64,000 nucleotides of DNA, taken from Pelagibacterium xiamenense (lineage in GTDB: Bacteria; Pseudomonadota; Alphaproteobacteria; Rhizobiales; Devosiaceae). Where the stretch lies: the NCBI RefSeq assembly GCF_021166475.1, contig NZ_JAJOYS010000002.1, positions 682,001-746,000 of the forward strand, in the 5' to 3' direction. Below the pieces are notes generated by a model. That model was not told the origin of the DNA. It saw nothing but the letters and a program-made list of their open reading frames with translations, and did not search any database. Made by a program: the position numbers and the translations under genes. Shown piece by piece: positions 34,913 through 44,686 of the stretch. The number at the start of each line of letters is the position of its first letter. The first letter of the stretch is position 1.

Positions 34913-35197
34913 CTACTCAGCCGCGTCGGCTTCCGCATATCCCTCCGGCGCGTCGAAAACCATGCCCAGCGCGTGCATGTAAAGGTCGAGGATCGCTTCC
35001 TGCTCGGCCCGCTCGTTGCGGTCCTGCTTGCGGATCCTGACGATCTGCCGCATCACCTTGGTATCGAACCCGTTGCCCTTGGCCTCGGCATAGACTTCCT
35101 TGATATCGTCCTGGATCGCCTTTTTCTCCTCCTCCAGGCGCTCGATGCGCTCGATGAAGGCGCGGAGCTGATCGCGTGCAATTCCGTGGTCGGCCAT
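34913..35197 (-). CDS. gapR: GapR family nucleoid-associated protein (DUF2312)
   Basis: About 94 residues. The family core [19 protein letters not shown] and [15 protein letters not shown]...[16 protein letters not shown] is clear. GapR in Caulobacter forms a tetramer that encircles overtwisted, AT-rich DNA ahead of forks and RNA polymerase. The start is ATG at 35197 or the adjacent ATG at 35200, both after AAAGGAGTCCC. The ~200-bp region upstream is divergent to the DUF1036 gene. Confidence 0.93.
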   Translation of the reverse strand: MADHGIARDQLRAFIERIERLEEEKKAIQDDIKEVYAEAKGNGFDTKVMRQIVRIRKQDRNERAEQEAILDLYMHALGMVFDAPEGYAEADAAE

Positions 35198-35403
35198 CAT
35201 GGGACTCCTTTCGTTTGGACCTTTATCAATCCCAACCGGGCATTGTGTGCAAGTGCCCGCTCCACTTACTCACAACCCAGTCCCCCTCACCTTTACGCGA
35301 CTTGCCCATATTCTAGGCAGTAACGTAATTCGGCCAAGACATGGCCTTAGCAATTGACAGACGTACCCCTCTTTGCTCAAACCGTCAGGCGTTCGAACCA
35401 GCC

Positions 35404-35877
35404 ATGCGAACTGTCACCTTGCCGTCATTGCTCCGCAATAGCTTGCCCGCCATCATCCTCATGCTTGTCTCCGTTCTCGGGGGCATGACGCTCTTTCCCA
35501 ATTCCGCCCGTGCCGATTTGCGCGTATGCAACCAGACCCAGAACATCATCTCGATCGCGCTCGGCTACCGCGCCGACGCGGGTTGGCAGTCCGAAGGCTG
35601 GTGGGTGGCAAACCCCGAGGCCTGCGCGATCGTCTATCAGGGCCCGTTGAACGCACGGTATTATTACCTTTACGCCGTCGACGACATCGGCGGCGGCGCC
35701 TGGGATGGCTCGGTTTTCATGTGCACCCAGGATTCCAGCTTCACCATATTCGGGGTCGAGGATTGTCTGGCGCGCGGTTATGAGCGCACCGGCTTTTTCG
35801 AACTCGATACAGAAGACAAAACCGATTGGACGCTGCAATTGACAGAGGCCAACGCAATAACCCAGGAACCCCAATGA
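35404..35877 (+). CDS. Exported DUF1036 protein
   Basis: 157 residues: a signal peptide or anchor (about 1-38, ending NSARA) then the DUF1036 domain with paired Cys (RVCNQT, CAIVYQ, MCTQ, DCLARGY) and aromatic residues typical of the family. Function is unknown; the domain is exported. The ATG at 35404 is chosen because it begins the signal peptide. Its stop overlaps the pyk start (ATGA), which suggests translational coupling with a cytoplasmic glycolytic enzyme, a known but unexplained neighbourhood. Confidence 0.88.
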   Translation: MRTVTLPSLLRNSLPAIILMLVSVLGGMTLFPNSARADLRVCNQTQNIISIALGYRADAGWQSEGWWVANPEACAIVYQGPLNARYYYLYAVDDIGGGAWDGSVFMCTQDSSFTIFGVEDCLARGYERTGFFELDTEDKTDWTLQLTEANAITQEPQ

Positions 35878-37310
35878 GAAGATCCCGCAGCGTCAAGATC
35901 CTCGCGACCCTCGGTCCGGCCTCCAACGATCAGAAGATCATCGAAGAACTCGTCCGCGCCGGTGCCGACGTGTTCCGGATCAACATGAGCCACGCCAGCC
36001 ACGACGTGCTGCGGGAAACGGTCGAAAAGATCAGGGCCGTCGAAAAGTCCATCCGCTACCCCATCGGCATTCTCGTCGATCTGCAGGGCCCCAAGCTGCG
36101 GGTCGGCAAATTCGCGGACGGCTCGGTGATGCTCACCCCGGGGGAAACCTTTACCCTCGACACCTCCGAAACCCCCGGCGACAAGACCCGCGTGCACCTG
36201 CCGCATCCGGAGATCTTCTCCTCGGTCAAGGTCGGCGACCGCCTGCTGCTTGATGACGGCAAGCTTGAACTCAAGGTCGCTGCCAAGTCCGCCGAAGCGA
36301 TCAACTGTTCGATCGTCTATGGCGGCAAGCTTTCCGACCGCAAGGGCGTCTCGCTTCCCGATACGCTCCTTGGCATGGGCGCGCTCACCGAAAAGGACCG
36401 CGCCGACCTGCAGGCCGGGCTCGAAGTCGAGGCCGACTGGATCGCGCTCTCCTTCGTCCAGCGCCCCGAGGACATCATCGACGTGCGCAAGATCGTCCAG
36501 GGCCGCGCCGGCGTATTGGCCAAGATCGAAAAGCCCCAGGCCATCGACCAGCTCGAAGAAATCATCAAGCTTTCGGACGCCATCATGATCGCCCGTGGCG
36601 ACCTCGGCGTTGAAATGCCGCTCGAGGCGGTGCCGGGCCTGCAAAAGCGCATGATCCGCATGTGCCGCCGCATGGGCAAGCCGGTGGTCGTTGCCACCCA
36701 GATGCTCGAATCGATGATAACGGCACCGGTCCCGACCCGCGCGGAGGTTTCCGACGTCTCCATCGCGGTCTTCGAGGGCGCCGATGCCATTATGCTTTCG
36801 GCCGAAAGCGCCTCGGGCTCCTACCCCGTCCAGGCGGTCGCGACCATGAACAAGATCGCCGTCGCCGTCGAACAGGACGGCAATTTCCAGACCATCATCC
36901 GTGCCCAGGCCACCCAGCCCGAGGCCACCGCCGCCGACGCGATCTCCGCTGCCACAAGGCAGGTCGCCGAAACGCTCGACCTTGCGGCGATCGTGACCTA
37001 CACCTCTTCGGGCTCCACCGGTATCCGCGCCAGCCGCGAGCGCCCGGCCAAGCCGATCATCGCACTCTCGCCCAAGATCACCACCGTCCGGCGCCTCTCG
37101 CTCGTGTGGGGTCTGCACTGCGTCCAGACCGAGGATGCGATCTCGCTCGACGACATGGTCGACCGCGCCTGCGCCATCGCCTACCTCGAGGGCATCGCCC
37201 GCCCGGGCGACCGCGTGGCCATCACCGCCGGCGTCCCGCTCGGCACGCCCGGCGCCACCAATATGCTTCGCATCGCCTTTGTGGGACAGGACGGCGCCGG
37301 CGGCTCGTAA
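35874..37310 (+). CDS. pyk: Pyruvate kinase
   Basis: 478 residues, the normal length. It transfers phosphate from phosphoenolpyruvate to ADP in the last step of glycolysis. N-terminal KILATLGPASND, substrate-binding RINMSHAS, catalytic-site KIEKPQAIDQLEE and IMIARGDLGVEMP are all present, followed by the C-terminal allosteric domain. ATG 35874 overlaps the DUF1036 stop. Confidence 0.97.
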   Translation: MRRSRSVKILATLGPASNDQKIIEELVRAGADVFRINMSHASHDVLRETVEKIRAVEKSIRYPIGILVDLQGPKLRVGKFADGSVMLTPGETFTLDTSETPGDKTRVHLPHPEIFSSVKVGDRLLLDDGKLELKVAAKSAEAINCSIVYGGKLSDRKGVSLPDTLLGMGALTEKDRADLQAGLEVEADWIALSFVQRPEDIIDVRKIVQGRAGVLAKIEKPQAIDQLEEIIKLSDAIMIARGDLGVEMPLEAVPGLQKRMIRMCRRMGKPVVVATQMLESMITAPVPTRAEVSDVSIAVFEGADAIMLSAESASGSYPVQAVATMNKIAVAVEQDGNFQTIIRAQATQPEATAADAISAATRQVAETLDLAAIVTYTSSGSTGIRASRERPAKPIIALSPKITTVRRLSLVWGLHCVQTEDAISLDDMVDRACAIAYLEGIARPGDRVAITAGVPLGTPGATNMLRIAFVGQDGAGGS

Positions 37311-37385
37311 AAGCGCCAAAGCCCGACACCCTCGTCCGCGGGTTTGGCCCGCGAACGAGGTGGGGCGCTTCCCGAATGCAAACAT

Positions 37386-37420
37386 AAAAAAAGCCCGCCT
37401 CTCTCGAAGCGGGCTTTTTC
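37386..37420. terminator. Bidirectional terminator between pyk and rpmJ
   Basis: AAGCCCGC / GCGGGCTT stem with A-run on the left and T-run on the right, so it can stop pyk (plus) and rpmJ (minus) transcripts. Confidence 0.88.
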
Positions 37421-37443
37421 AATTTCAATGCCTCAAGCAGCAA

Positions 37444-37569
37444 TCAGCCCTGGCGGACCTTCATGCGCTTGTTGACCTTGTTGATGATGTAGACGCGGCC
37501 ACGACGGCGGACGAGCTTGTTGTCCCGATGCCGGGTCATCAGCGCCTTGAGCGAATTACGGACTTTCAT
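37444..37569 (-). CDS. rpmJ: 50S ribosomal protein L36 (zinc-free type)
   Basis: 41 residues, [18 protein letters not shown] followed by [13 protein letters not shown] and ending RMKVRQG. The four zinc-binding positions of classical L36 lack Cys/His, so this is the C-minus (YkgO-like) form that is standard in Hyphomicrobiales. It has its own strong promoter at 37634-37662 and shares a terminator with pyk. Confidence 0.95.
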   Translation of the reverse strand: MKVRNSLKALMTRHRDNKLVRRRGRVYIINKVNKRMKVRQG

Positions 37570-37633
37570 TTCTACTGCCTCAGACAATAAGGGAATGGCG
37601 CGGGCTCAAGGCACCGCGGGAAAAGTTGGGCGG

Positions 37634-37662
37634 AACATAGGGGCAAAGCCGGTGTCTGTCAA
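37634..37662 (-). promoter_or_regulatory. Sigma-70-type promoter for rpmJ
   Basis: On the minus strand TTGACA-N17-TATGTT, a near-consensus match, about 65 bp before the rpmJ start. Confidence 0.75.
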
Positions 37663-37705
37663 CGCGGCTTGACGCCGTGTTCGGCCGGCATTTCGCCCCC
37701 CGGCG

Positions 37706-38695
37706 CTAAATCTCCTGCCAGCGGATGCAGGAGACGTACCGCCCGCCCTCAATGTGTTCGAGCGGCGGCGTTACCTGCGCGCAGCGCTCCTGCGCATGCG
37801 GGCAGCGCGTACGGAAATAGCACCCCGACGGCGGATTGATCGGCGAGGGAATTTCGCCCTTGAGCCCTTCGATCGTCCGCTCGCGCGCGAGCTTCGGATC
37901 GGCGATCGGCACGGCGGTCAGGAGCGCACGCGTATAGGGATGCCTGGGATCGGTATAAAGCTCCTCGCTCGTCGCAAGCTCGGCGATCCGGCCCAGGTAA
38001 AGCACCATGATCCGGTCCGAAACGTGCCGCACCACCGACAGGTCGTGACTGATGAACACAAGCGTCAGCCCGAACTGCTCCTTCAAATCCGCGAGCAGGT
38101 TGAGGATCTGCGCCTGGATCGAGACGTCGAGCGCCGAAACCGGCTCGTCGCAGACGATGAGCTTGGGCTCGGTGACGAGCGCCCGGGCGATCCCGATGCG
38201 CTGCGCCTGGCCACCGGAAAATTCGTGCGGATAGCGGTTGATCATCTCGGGCAGGAGCCCGACCGCCTCCATCATCTCCATCACCCGCGCCATGCGCTGC
38301 TTGGCCTTCATCTCCGGCCGCAGCGTCTTGAGCGGGTCGGCAATGATCTCGCCCACGGTCATGCGCGGATTGAGCGAAGCGAGCGGGTCCTGGAAAATGA
38401 TCTGCAGATCCTGCCGCGTCCGGCGCATTTCATCCTTGGAAAGCGCGGTCAGATCCTTGCCCAGCCACACGACCTTGCCGTCATCGGGTTCGATAAGCTG
38501 CAGAATGCAGCGGCCCAGCGTGGACTTGCCGCAACCGGACTCGCCAACAATGCCGAGTGTCTCGCCACGCCCCACCGTAAAGCTCACATTGTCGACAGCC
38601 GTCAGCGTCAACGGCTGGCGCATGAAACCGGCGTGGATCTCAAAGGTCTTGGTGAGGTTTTCAACGTTCAAAAGCACGCCTGGATCTTGCTGCAT
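37706..38695 (-). CDS. oppF: Oligopeptide ABC transporter ATP-binding protein F
   Basis: 329 residues with Walker [10 protein letters not shown], signature [15 protein letters not shown], and Walker [15 protein letters not shown]. The C-terminal oligopeptide_HPY region has the [14 protein letters not shown] cysteine cluster typical of OppF/DppF. It pairs with OppD to power the permease. The start overlaps the oppD stop by one base (TGATG), and it is the last gene of the oppABCDF operon. Confidence 0.93.
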   Translation of the reverse strand: MQQDPGVLLNVENLTKTFEIHAGFMRQPLTLTAVDNVSFTVGRGETLGIVGESGCGKSTLGRCILQLIEPDDGKVVWLGKDLTALSKDEMRRTRQDLQIIFQDPLASLNPRMTVGEIIADPLKTLRPEMKAKQRMARVMEMMEAVGLLPEMINRYPHEFSGGQAQRIGIARALVTEPKLIVCDEPVSALDVSIQAQILNLLADLKEQFGLTLVFISHDLSVVRHVSDRIMVLYLGRIAELATSEELYTDPRHPYTRALLTAVPIADPKLARERTIEGLKGEIPSPINPPSGCYFRTRCPHAQERCAQVTPPLEHIEGGRYVSCIRWQEI

Positions 38696-39684
38696 CAGGC
38701 CACCTTCTCTTTTTCTTTCACGGCGTCGTCATGGAAGCAGGCCGTCACGCGGCCATCGGTGCGCGGAATGAGTGCCGGCCGTTCCTTGACGCATTGATCG
38801 GTCTTGAAAGCGCAGCGGGGATTGAACGCACAACCCGGAGGCAAATGCGTGAGATTGGGGGGCAACCCCGCCACCGGGTCGAGCCGCCCGCGCTTGTTCT
38901 CCACACGCGGCGTCGAATGGAGAAGGCCGAGCGTATAGGGATGACGGGGGCTGTAGAACAGTTCGTCGACATTGCCCTTTTCGACTGCCCGGCCCGCATA
39001 CATCACCATCATCTGGTCGGCGAGGCCGGCCACCACGCCCAAGTCGTGCGTAATCATCACGAGCGCCGTGTCGAACGTATCGGTCAGTTCCTCGAAGAGC
39101 TTGAGCATCTGGGCCTGCACGGTCACATCCAGAGCGGTCGTCGGCTCGTCCGCAATGAGCACCTTGGGCTCGCACAAAAGCGCCATGGCGATCATCACGC
39201 GCTGCCGCTGACCGCCCGAAAGCTCATGCGGATACGCACGGATCACACGCTTGGCGTCCGGGAGGCGCACCGTCTCGAGCATTGTTCTCGCACGCTCGAG
39301 TGCCTCGGCGGGCTTCATCCGCTTGTGGCGCTCGAGCACTTCCACCATCTGCTCGGAAATCCGCATATAGGGATTTAGCGAGGTCATGGGATCCTGGAAG
39401 ATCATCGCGATGTCTCTGCCGCGGATCTCATCCAGATCACGCGGATTCATTCCAACCAGCTCGGTACCGGCCAGCTTGGCGCTGCCCGTCGCGCGTCCGT
39501 TGCGTGCAAGAAGACCCATGATCGAAAGAAAGGCCTGGCTCTTGCCCGAACCCGATTCCCCGACCACTGCCAGTGTTTCGCCCGCCTTGAGCGAGAAGTT
39601 CATGTCCGTGACCGCACGCACTTCACGGTCGTGCAGCTCGAACGTGACCGAAAGGCCTTTAACGTCCAATACCGTATCTGACAT
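38695..39684 (-). CDS. oppD: Oligopeptide ABC transporter ATP-binding protein D
   Basis: 329 residues: Walker [24 protein letters not shown], Walker [15 protein letters not shown], and the C-terminal peptide-transporter signature [17 protein letters not shown]. It is the second ATPase of the Opp transporter, directly upstream of oppF with a one-base overlap and two bases after oppC. Confidence 0.93.
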   Translation of the reverse strand: MSDTVLDVKGLSVTFELHDREVRAVTDMNFSLKAGETLAVVGESGSGKSQAFLSIMGLLARNGRATGSAKLAGTELVGMNPRDLDEIRGRDIAMIFQDPMTSLNPYMRISEQMVEVLERHKRMKPAEALERARTMLETVRLPDAKRVIRAYPHELSGGQRQRVMIAMALLCEPKVLIADEPTTALDVTVQAQMLKLFEELTDTFDTALVMITHDLGVVAGLADQMMVMYAGRAVEKGNVDELFYSPRHPYTLGLLHSTPRVENKRGRLDPVAGLPPNLTHLPPGCAFNPRCAFKTDQCVKERPALIPRTDGRVTACFHDDAVKEKEKVA

Positions 39685-39686
39685 GG

Positions 39687-40607
39687 TTACCGGTCCTTTG
39701 GATCGAGGGCGTCGCGCAAGCCGTCACCGATATAGGTGAGGCACAAGAGCATGGTGACCAACACGATGGCGGGGAAGATCAGCAGCCAGGGCATGACTTC
39801 CGCCACAGGCCCGCCATTGGATATCAGCGTGCCGAGCGAAGTAAGCGGCTCTTGTACCCCAAGCCCGATATACGAGAGGAAGCTCTCGGTCAGAATGATC
39901 TCGGGAATGGTGAGCGTCGCATAGATCACCACCGGTCCCGTGAGATTGGGCACGATGTGACGCATGATAATGGTGAAGGGTTTGGCCCCGCCGGCACGCG
40001 CCGCCTCGATGAACTCCCGTTCCTTGAGCGACAGCGTCTGTCCGCGCACGATCCGCGCCATGGTTAGCCATTCAAGCGCACCGATACCGATAAACAGCAG
40101 GATCGGCGACCGCCCGAAAATGACAACGAGGATGATGACGAACAGGATATAGGGCAGTGCGTACATGATATCGACGAAGCGCATCATGACCGCGTCCACC
40201 CGGCCACCGAAATAGCCTGCCACCGCGCCATAGACGACGCCGATGAACACCGAAACGATGGTCGCCACCGCTGCAACGGTGAGGCTCATCTGCGTTCCCT
40301 GCAGAAGCCGCGCGAGCAGGTCGCGCCCGTTCTGGTCGGTCCCGAGGAAGTGCCCTTTTTCGAAATCGGGCGGCTTGCGGATCGACGTCCAGTCGACCTC
40401 GCCTACCCCCCAGGGGACGAAATAGGGTCCAACGAACGCAATCAGAATAATGGCGGCCAGAACGAAGATCGAAACCATCGCCGCCTTGTTCTTGGATAGC
40501 CGGCGCAGCGCATCCTGCGTAAGCGAGCGCCCCTTGGGCGCATCGAGCTGCTCGAGCTTGTCCGCATATGCGGACAGCGTGGCGTCTTTACCAGTCAGTC
40601 CGGGCAT
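39687..40607 (-). CDS. oppC: Oligopeptide ABC transporter permease C
   Basis: 306 residues with an N-terminal cytosolic stretch, a first helix near 45-65 and the BPD_transp_1 core of five helices; the EAA-type loop EAARAGGAKPFTIIMRHIVPN is near 195-215. ATG 40607 is chosen because it overlaps the oppB stop by one base (TGATG); a start 30 nt upstream would run into oppB. It forms the channel with OppB. Confidence 0.92.
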   Translation of the reverse strand: MPGLTGKDATLSAYADKLEQLDAPKGRSLTQDALRRLSKNKAAMVSIFVLAAIILIAFVGPYFVPWGVGEVDWTSIRKPPDFEKGHFLGTDQNGRDLLARLLQGTQMSLTVAAVATIVSVFIGVVYGAVAGYFGGRVDAVMMRFVDIMYALPYILFVIILVVIFGRSPILLFIGIGALEWLTMARIVRGQTLSLKEREFIEAARAGGAKPFTIIMRHIVPNLTGPVVIYATLTIPEIILTESFLSYIGLGVQEPLTSLGTLISNGGPVAEVMPWLLIFPAIVLVTMLLCLTYIGDGLRDALDPKDR

Positions 40608-41530
40608 CAGCGGTACCTCACTTTGGGATCGATCCACGCATAGACGATGTCGACCAGGAGATTGAGAATGAGGATGAGGATCACGTAGAAAATTGTCGTG
40701 CCGAGCACGAGCCCGTAGTCACGGTTGAGCGCGGCATTGATGAAGTACCGCCCGATCCCCGGCAGCCCGAAGACCTGTTCGACCACCAGCGACCCGGTGA
40801 GCAGATAGCTCAGCCCCGGCCCGAGATAGGAAACGACGGGAATGAGCGCAGGCTTGACCGCGTGCCGCGCGAGAATGAGCCTCTCGCCGATGCCTTTGGA
40901 TTTCGCCGTACGAATATAGTTCGTGCCCAGAACCTCGATCATCGAGCCGCGCATCAGCCGCGAAATACGCGCTGCATGCGGCCATGAGAGAACGAGCACG
41001 GGCATGATCAGGTGCGGGATCGAAAAGCCCGGCCACCCGCCGGCCGGCAACCACCCCAGATGCACCCCGATGCCGAGCTGCAGGAGCGCGGCCATCAGGA
41101 AGTTGGGAATGATCACGCCGATCATGACGGCGAAAACGAGAATATAGTCCGGCCATTGGTTCTGTTTCACTGCGGCAATGATGCCCGCGATTATCCCGAC
41201 CGCCGTCGCGAGAACGAACGCAATCATGCCAAGCATGAGCGTGAACGGCAGACCGATGGCGAGGAGTTGGCTGACCGAGAAGTCGTAAGACGTCATCGAC
41301 GGCCCGAAATCGCCCTGCAGCACGCCGGAGACGTAGATCCAATACTGTTCCCAGAGCGGCTTATCGAGATTGTAGTGCGCCAGGACGTTCTGCATCACGG
41401 CAGGCGGCAACGGCCGTTCCCGGTCGAACGGTCCGCCCGGGGCGGCGCGCATGACGATAAAGCAAAGCGTGATCGCGATAAACGCGATGGGGAGCGCCGC
41501 AAGTATCCGGCGCAGCACATAGTTGATCAT
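40607..41530 (-). CDS. oppB: Oligopeptide ABC transporter permease B
   Basis: 307 residues with six helices, the first at residues 8-28 (RILAALPIAFIAITLCFIVMRAAPGG). The EAA-type loop is IRTAKSKGIGERLILARHAVKPA near residue 205. It pairs with OppC. It begins 109 bp after oppA, behind the 11-bp hairpin. Confidence 0.93.
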   Translation of the reverse strand: MINYVLRRILAALPIAFIAITLCFIVMRAAPGGPFDRERPLPPAVMQNVLAHYNLDKPLWEQYWIYVSGVLQGDFGPSMTSYDFSVSQLLAIGLPFTLMLGMIAFVLATAVGIIAGIIAAVKQNQWPDYILVFAVMIGVIIPNFLMAALLQLGIGVHLGWLPAGGWPGFSIPHLIMPVLVLSWPHAARISRLMRGSMIEVLGTNYIRTAKSKGIGERLILARHAVKPALIPVVSYLGPGLSYLLTGSLVVEQVFGLPGIGRYFINAALNRDYGLVLGTTIFYVILILILNLLVDIVYAWIDPKVRYR

Positions 41531-41595
41531 GGTGAGGTACCGATCTTCCCACGGGGACGGTACGCGGAACGCAGCCGCTGTCCGTCACAAGGCGC

Positions 41596-41624
41596 GAGGG
41601 CCGCGGAACGTATCCGCGGCCCTC
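41596..41624 (-). promoter_or_regulatory. Strong intercistronic hairpin between oppA and oppB
   Basis: GAGGGCCGCGG and CCGCGGCCCTC form a perfect 11-bp stem with a seven-base loop and no T run. Such hairpins protect the 3' end of the binding-protein message, which lets oppA be expressed above the permease genes. Confidence 0.7.
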
Positions 41625-41638
41625 GGCCGGATTTGCCC

Positions 41639-43231
41639 TTAGTCTTCCGACATGGACAGCCAGCGCGTGCGGTGGATGTCCTTGGCGTTGTCTTCGAACC
41701 CTTCGATGTCGGGCGAGACGACGTTCTTGGAGACATAGTAGTAGATCGGGAAGGCGGCGGTTTCGCCCATCGCGATCTCTTCGGCTTCACGCAGCACTTC
41801 GGCGCGTTCCTCCATATCGAGGATGGTCGCACTCGAACGCAGCAGCTCGTCGAACTCGGCGTTGTTGTAACGGCCGTAGTTGTAGATGATGTCCGACCGC
41901 AGCAGTTCGAGCATGTTGATGGGATCGTTGTAATCCATCAGCCAGCCCGCGCGGCCCACACCGTCGAAGTCGTTGTTCTGAAGCGCGTCGTAGTGGACGG
42001 CGACTTCGGAATTGAACAGTTCGACGTTGATGTGCAGCGGCTCCCACATCGCCGCGATCGCCACAGCAATGCGCTGGTGGTTCTCGTTGGTGTTGTACTT
42101 GAGCTGCAGGTTGAGCGGATTGTCGGCCGAATAGCCGGCCTCTTCCATCATCTGGATGGCCTGCGCGACGCGCTCGCCATATTCCATCGAGACCCATTCG
42201 GGCTGGTATTCCTCGAAGTCGTAGTTCGCGGTTCCCGGCGGCACCCAGCCATAGGCCGGCAGTTCGCCGGTGCCCAGGATATCCGGACCGATCACCTCGC
42301 GGTTGATCGCCATGGACATGGCTTCACGCACAGTCGGATCGGCGAGCTCTTCCTTGTTGTGATTGATCACGTAGTAGTAGAGCCCGAGGAACGGAGCCAC
42401 GTGGGCTTCGCCCGGATACTGATCCTGCAGAAGCTGGTACTGGTCGGTCGGGAAGTCCGTGAGGATGTCGAATTCCCCCGCACGGTAACGCTGCAGCGCG
42501 GCCGAAATGTCGTCCATCGAATAGTACATGACTTCTTCGATATCGACGTTTTCCGCGTCGTGGAACGTCTCGCTCTTGACCGACTTGATGTGGCTGTTGG
42601 GCACCCACTCGGTGATGGTGTAGGCACCGTTGCCGACGATGTTCTCGGGCTGGATCCAGTCTTCGCCGAACTCTTCGACGACGTGCATCGGCACCGGGTA
42701 GGCCGTGTAGTGGGTCAGCGCATCGAGGAAGAACGGCGTCGGCGCTTCGAGCGTGAAGGCGATCGTCTTGTCGTCGATCACTTCAATACCCAGTTCGTCG
42801 ACGTCCATCTCGCCGGCGTTGATCGCTTCAGCGTTCTTGATGGGATACTGCAGATACGCGTAGTCGGCGGCCATTTCAGGCGAAAGCAGGCGCTTGAAGG
42901 CGTATTCGAAGTCCTGCGCCGTCACCGGCTCGCCATCGCTCCAGACCGCGTCTTCGCGAATGGTGAACGTGTAGGTCAGGCCGTCTTCGGAGACTTCGTA
43001 TGACTCGGCCTGGCCCAGAATCGGCTCGGCTCCGCTGTCCTCGGTCATCAGACCTTCGAGATAGTCGCCCACGATCCGGTTTTCCCAGTCGCCGGAAACC
43101 CGGTGCGGATCGAGCGAAGCAGGCTCGCCGCCGTTGAACATGTGCAGGGTTTCCGCCGAAGCGGTACCGGTCATGGCAACGGCCATAAGCCCGGCGAGGA
43201 CGCCCCCTTTAAGGACGTTCTTGAGATACAT
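41639..43231 (-). CDS. oppA: Oligopeptide-binding protein
   Basis: 530 residues, SBP_bac_5 family, with a signal peptide (MYLKNVLKGGVLAGLMAVAMTGTASA). It has the family elements LHMFNGGEPASLDPHR, TFTIREDAVWSDGEPVTAQDF and NREVIGPDILG. It captures peptides in the periplasm for OppBCDF. ATG 43231 is favoured over 43240 because AAGGAG abuts the latter but lies nine bases from the former. Acidic overall, with strong Asp/Glu content. Confidence 0.93.
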   Translation of the reverse strand: MYLKNVLKGGVLAGLMAVAMTGTASAETLHMFNGGEPASLDPHRVSGDWENRIVGDYLEGLMTEDSGAEPILGQAESYEVSEDGLTYTFTIREDAVWSDGEPVTAQDFEYAFKRLLSPEMAADYAYLQYPIKNAEAINAGEMDVDELGIEVIDDKTIAFTLEAPTPFFLDALTHYTAYPVPMHVVEEFGEDWIQPENIVGNGAYTITEWVPNSHIKSVKSETFHDAENVDIEEVMYYSMDDISAALQRYRAGEFDILTDFPTDQYQLLQDQYPGEAHVAPFLGLYYYVINHNKEELADPTVREAMSMAINREVIGPDILGTGELPAYGWVPPGTANYDFEEYQPEWVSMEYGERVAQAIQMMEEAGYSADNPLNLQLKYNTNENHQRIAVAIAAMWEPLHINVELFNSEVAVHYDALQNNDFDGVGRAGWLMDYNDPINMLELLRSDIIYNYGRYNNAEFDELLRSSATILDMEERAEVLREAEEIAMGETAAFPIYYYVSKNVVSPDIEGFEDNAKDIHRTRWLSMSED

Positions 43232-43351
43232 GATGGTCATCTCCTTACTTTGGACGAGTAATGTTTCCAGCCCTGGCCGCTCTCGTTTTTCGATGAAATG
43301 GAGCAGCTCAAAAGTGCAGGAAGGGAGAATATCATTCCCCCATTCCCTAGG

Positions 43352-43381
43352 ATCGGGAGCCTATCCTTGCTCAAATGGCTT
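43352..43381 (-). promoter_or_regulatory. Possible promoter of the opp operon
   Basis: On the minus strand TTGTCA-N18-TAGGCT, about 120 bp before oppA. The -35 box is one base off consensus; the -10 is weak. Confidence 0.4.
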
Positions 43382-43400
43382 TGACAAGCACTGTTTGACG

Positions 43401-44681
43401 TTATCGTTCAACGAGTGCCGTCACACCCATGCCGCCTGCCGTGCAAACCGAGATCAGCGCTCGGCTTTTCTCTTTTGTGTTGAGAAGCTTAGCGGTCATC
43501 CCGAGAATGCGTGCACCGGTTGCCGCAAAGGGGTGTCCATAGGCCAGCGAGGACCCGTTCACGTTGATTTTGTCCACAGGAATGTGGCCCAGAGGCTCCT
43601 CGCGCCCCAACACGTCCCGGTTGTATTCCGGATCCTCCCACGCCCTGAGCGAGCACAACACCTGCGCGGCGAACGCTTCATGGAGTTCGAACAGGTCGAT
43701 GTCGGAAAACCCGATCCCAGCCCGGCGCAGAAGGTCCGACACAGCGATCGTCGGCGCCATCAAAAGCCCGTCACCATGCGCGAAATCGTTGGCCGAGACC
43801 GCACCCATTGTGAGATAGGCAAGGATCGGCAACCCGCGCTCTTTCGCCCACTCTTCACTCGCCAGCAGCACCGATGCGGCGCCATCGGTCAAGGGCGTCG
43901 AATTGGCTGCCGTCAATGTGCCCTTGCCCGACCGCTTGTCGAACGCCGGCTTCATCGTCGCCATCTTCTCAAGACTGGTATCGGGGCGTACGTTGTTGTC
44001 CTTGACGATCCCCGCGCAAGGGACGAGCAAATCGTCGTGGAAGCCCTCCTCATAGGCGCGCGCCGCATTATGATGGCTTCTGAGCGCCACCTCGTCCTGC
44101 TCCTCGCGGGTCAACCCCCATTCCTTGGCCATGAGCTCGCAGTGCTCGCCCATCGAGAGCCCGGTCCGCGGCTCCTGGGTCGAGGGCGCAATGGGGGTGA
44201 TTTCACCGAAATTGAAGCCCTTGAACGCCGCGAGTTTTTCGCCGGCCGTCCTGGCTCGCGAGAGCGCAATCATGCGCTTCTGCATCTTGGGCCCAAGCAC
44301 GACCGGGCTGTCCGAAACCGTATCCGACCCCGCTGCGATCCCGCTGTCGATTTCCCCGGTCGCGATCTTGGCCCCAAGCGTCAGCGCCGCCTGCAGCGAA
44401 GTCCCGCACGCGATCTGCATCGTCGTCCCCGGCGTAAAGGGCGAAAGCCCCGCATCGAGCAACGCCTCGCGCGCGAGGTTGAAATCCTTCGAGTGCGAGA
44501 TGACCGCTCCGGCCATCACCTCGCCCACACGCTCGCCCTTGAGCCCGTACTTTTCTGCCAGACCGCCGATTGCGGTCGAAAGCATCGAGAGGTTGGTCTC
44601 GTTCTCATAGCCCGTATAGGCGCGGCAGAACGGGATGCGTGCACTGCCGACAATGGCGACTTTGCGCAATTCCTGTACCAT
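43401..44681 (-). CDS. Acetyl-CoA C-acyltransferase (thiolase, FadI/FadA type)
   Basis: 426 residues. It cleaves 3-ketoacyl-CoA with CoA in the last step of beta-oxidation. Nucleophile Cys is in IACGTSLQAA (near residue 92), the catalytic His in NVNGSSLAYGHPFAATG, and the second Cys in CTAGGMG near the C-terminus. Its length of about 425 fits the FadI-like long form. It starts five bases after the fadB-type gene, so the two subunits are co-made. Confidence 0.92.
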   Translation of the reverse strand: MVQELRKVAIVGSARIPFCRAYTGYENETNLSMLSTAIGGLAEKYGLKGERVGEVMAGAVISHSKDFNLAREALLDAGLSPFTPGTTMQIACGTSLQAALTLGAKIATGEIDSGIAAGSDTVSDSPVVLGPKMQKRMIALSRARTAGEKLAAFKGFNFGEITPIAPSTQEPRTGLSMGEHCELMAKEWGLTREEQDEVALRSHHNAARAYEEGFHDDLLVPCAGIVKDNNVRPDTSLEKMATMKPAFDKRSGKGTLTAANSTPLTDGAASVLLASEEWAKERGLPILAYLTMGAVSANDFAHGDGLLMAPTIAVSDLLRRAGIGFSDIDLFELHEAFAAQVLCSLRAWEDPEYNRDVLGREEPLGHIPVDKINVNGSSLAYGHPFAATGARILGMTAKLLNTKEKSRALISVCTAGGMGVTALVER

Positions 44682-44686
44682 GAAAC

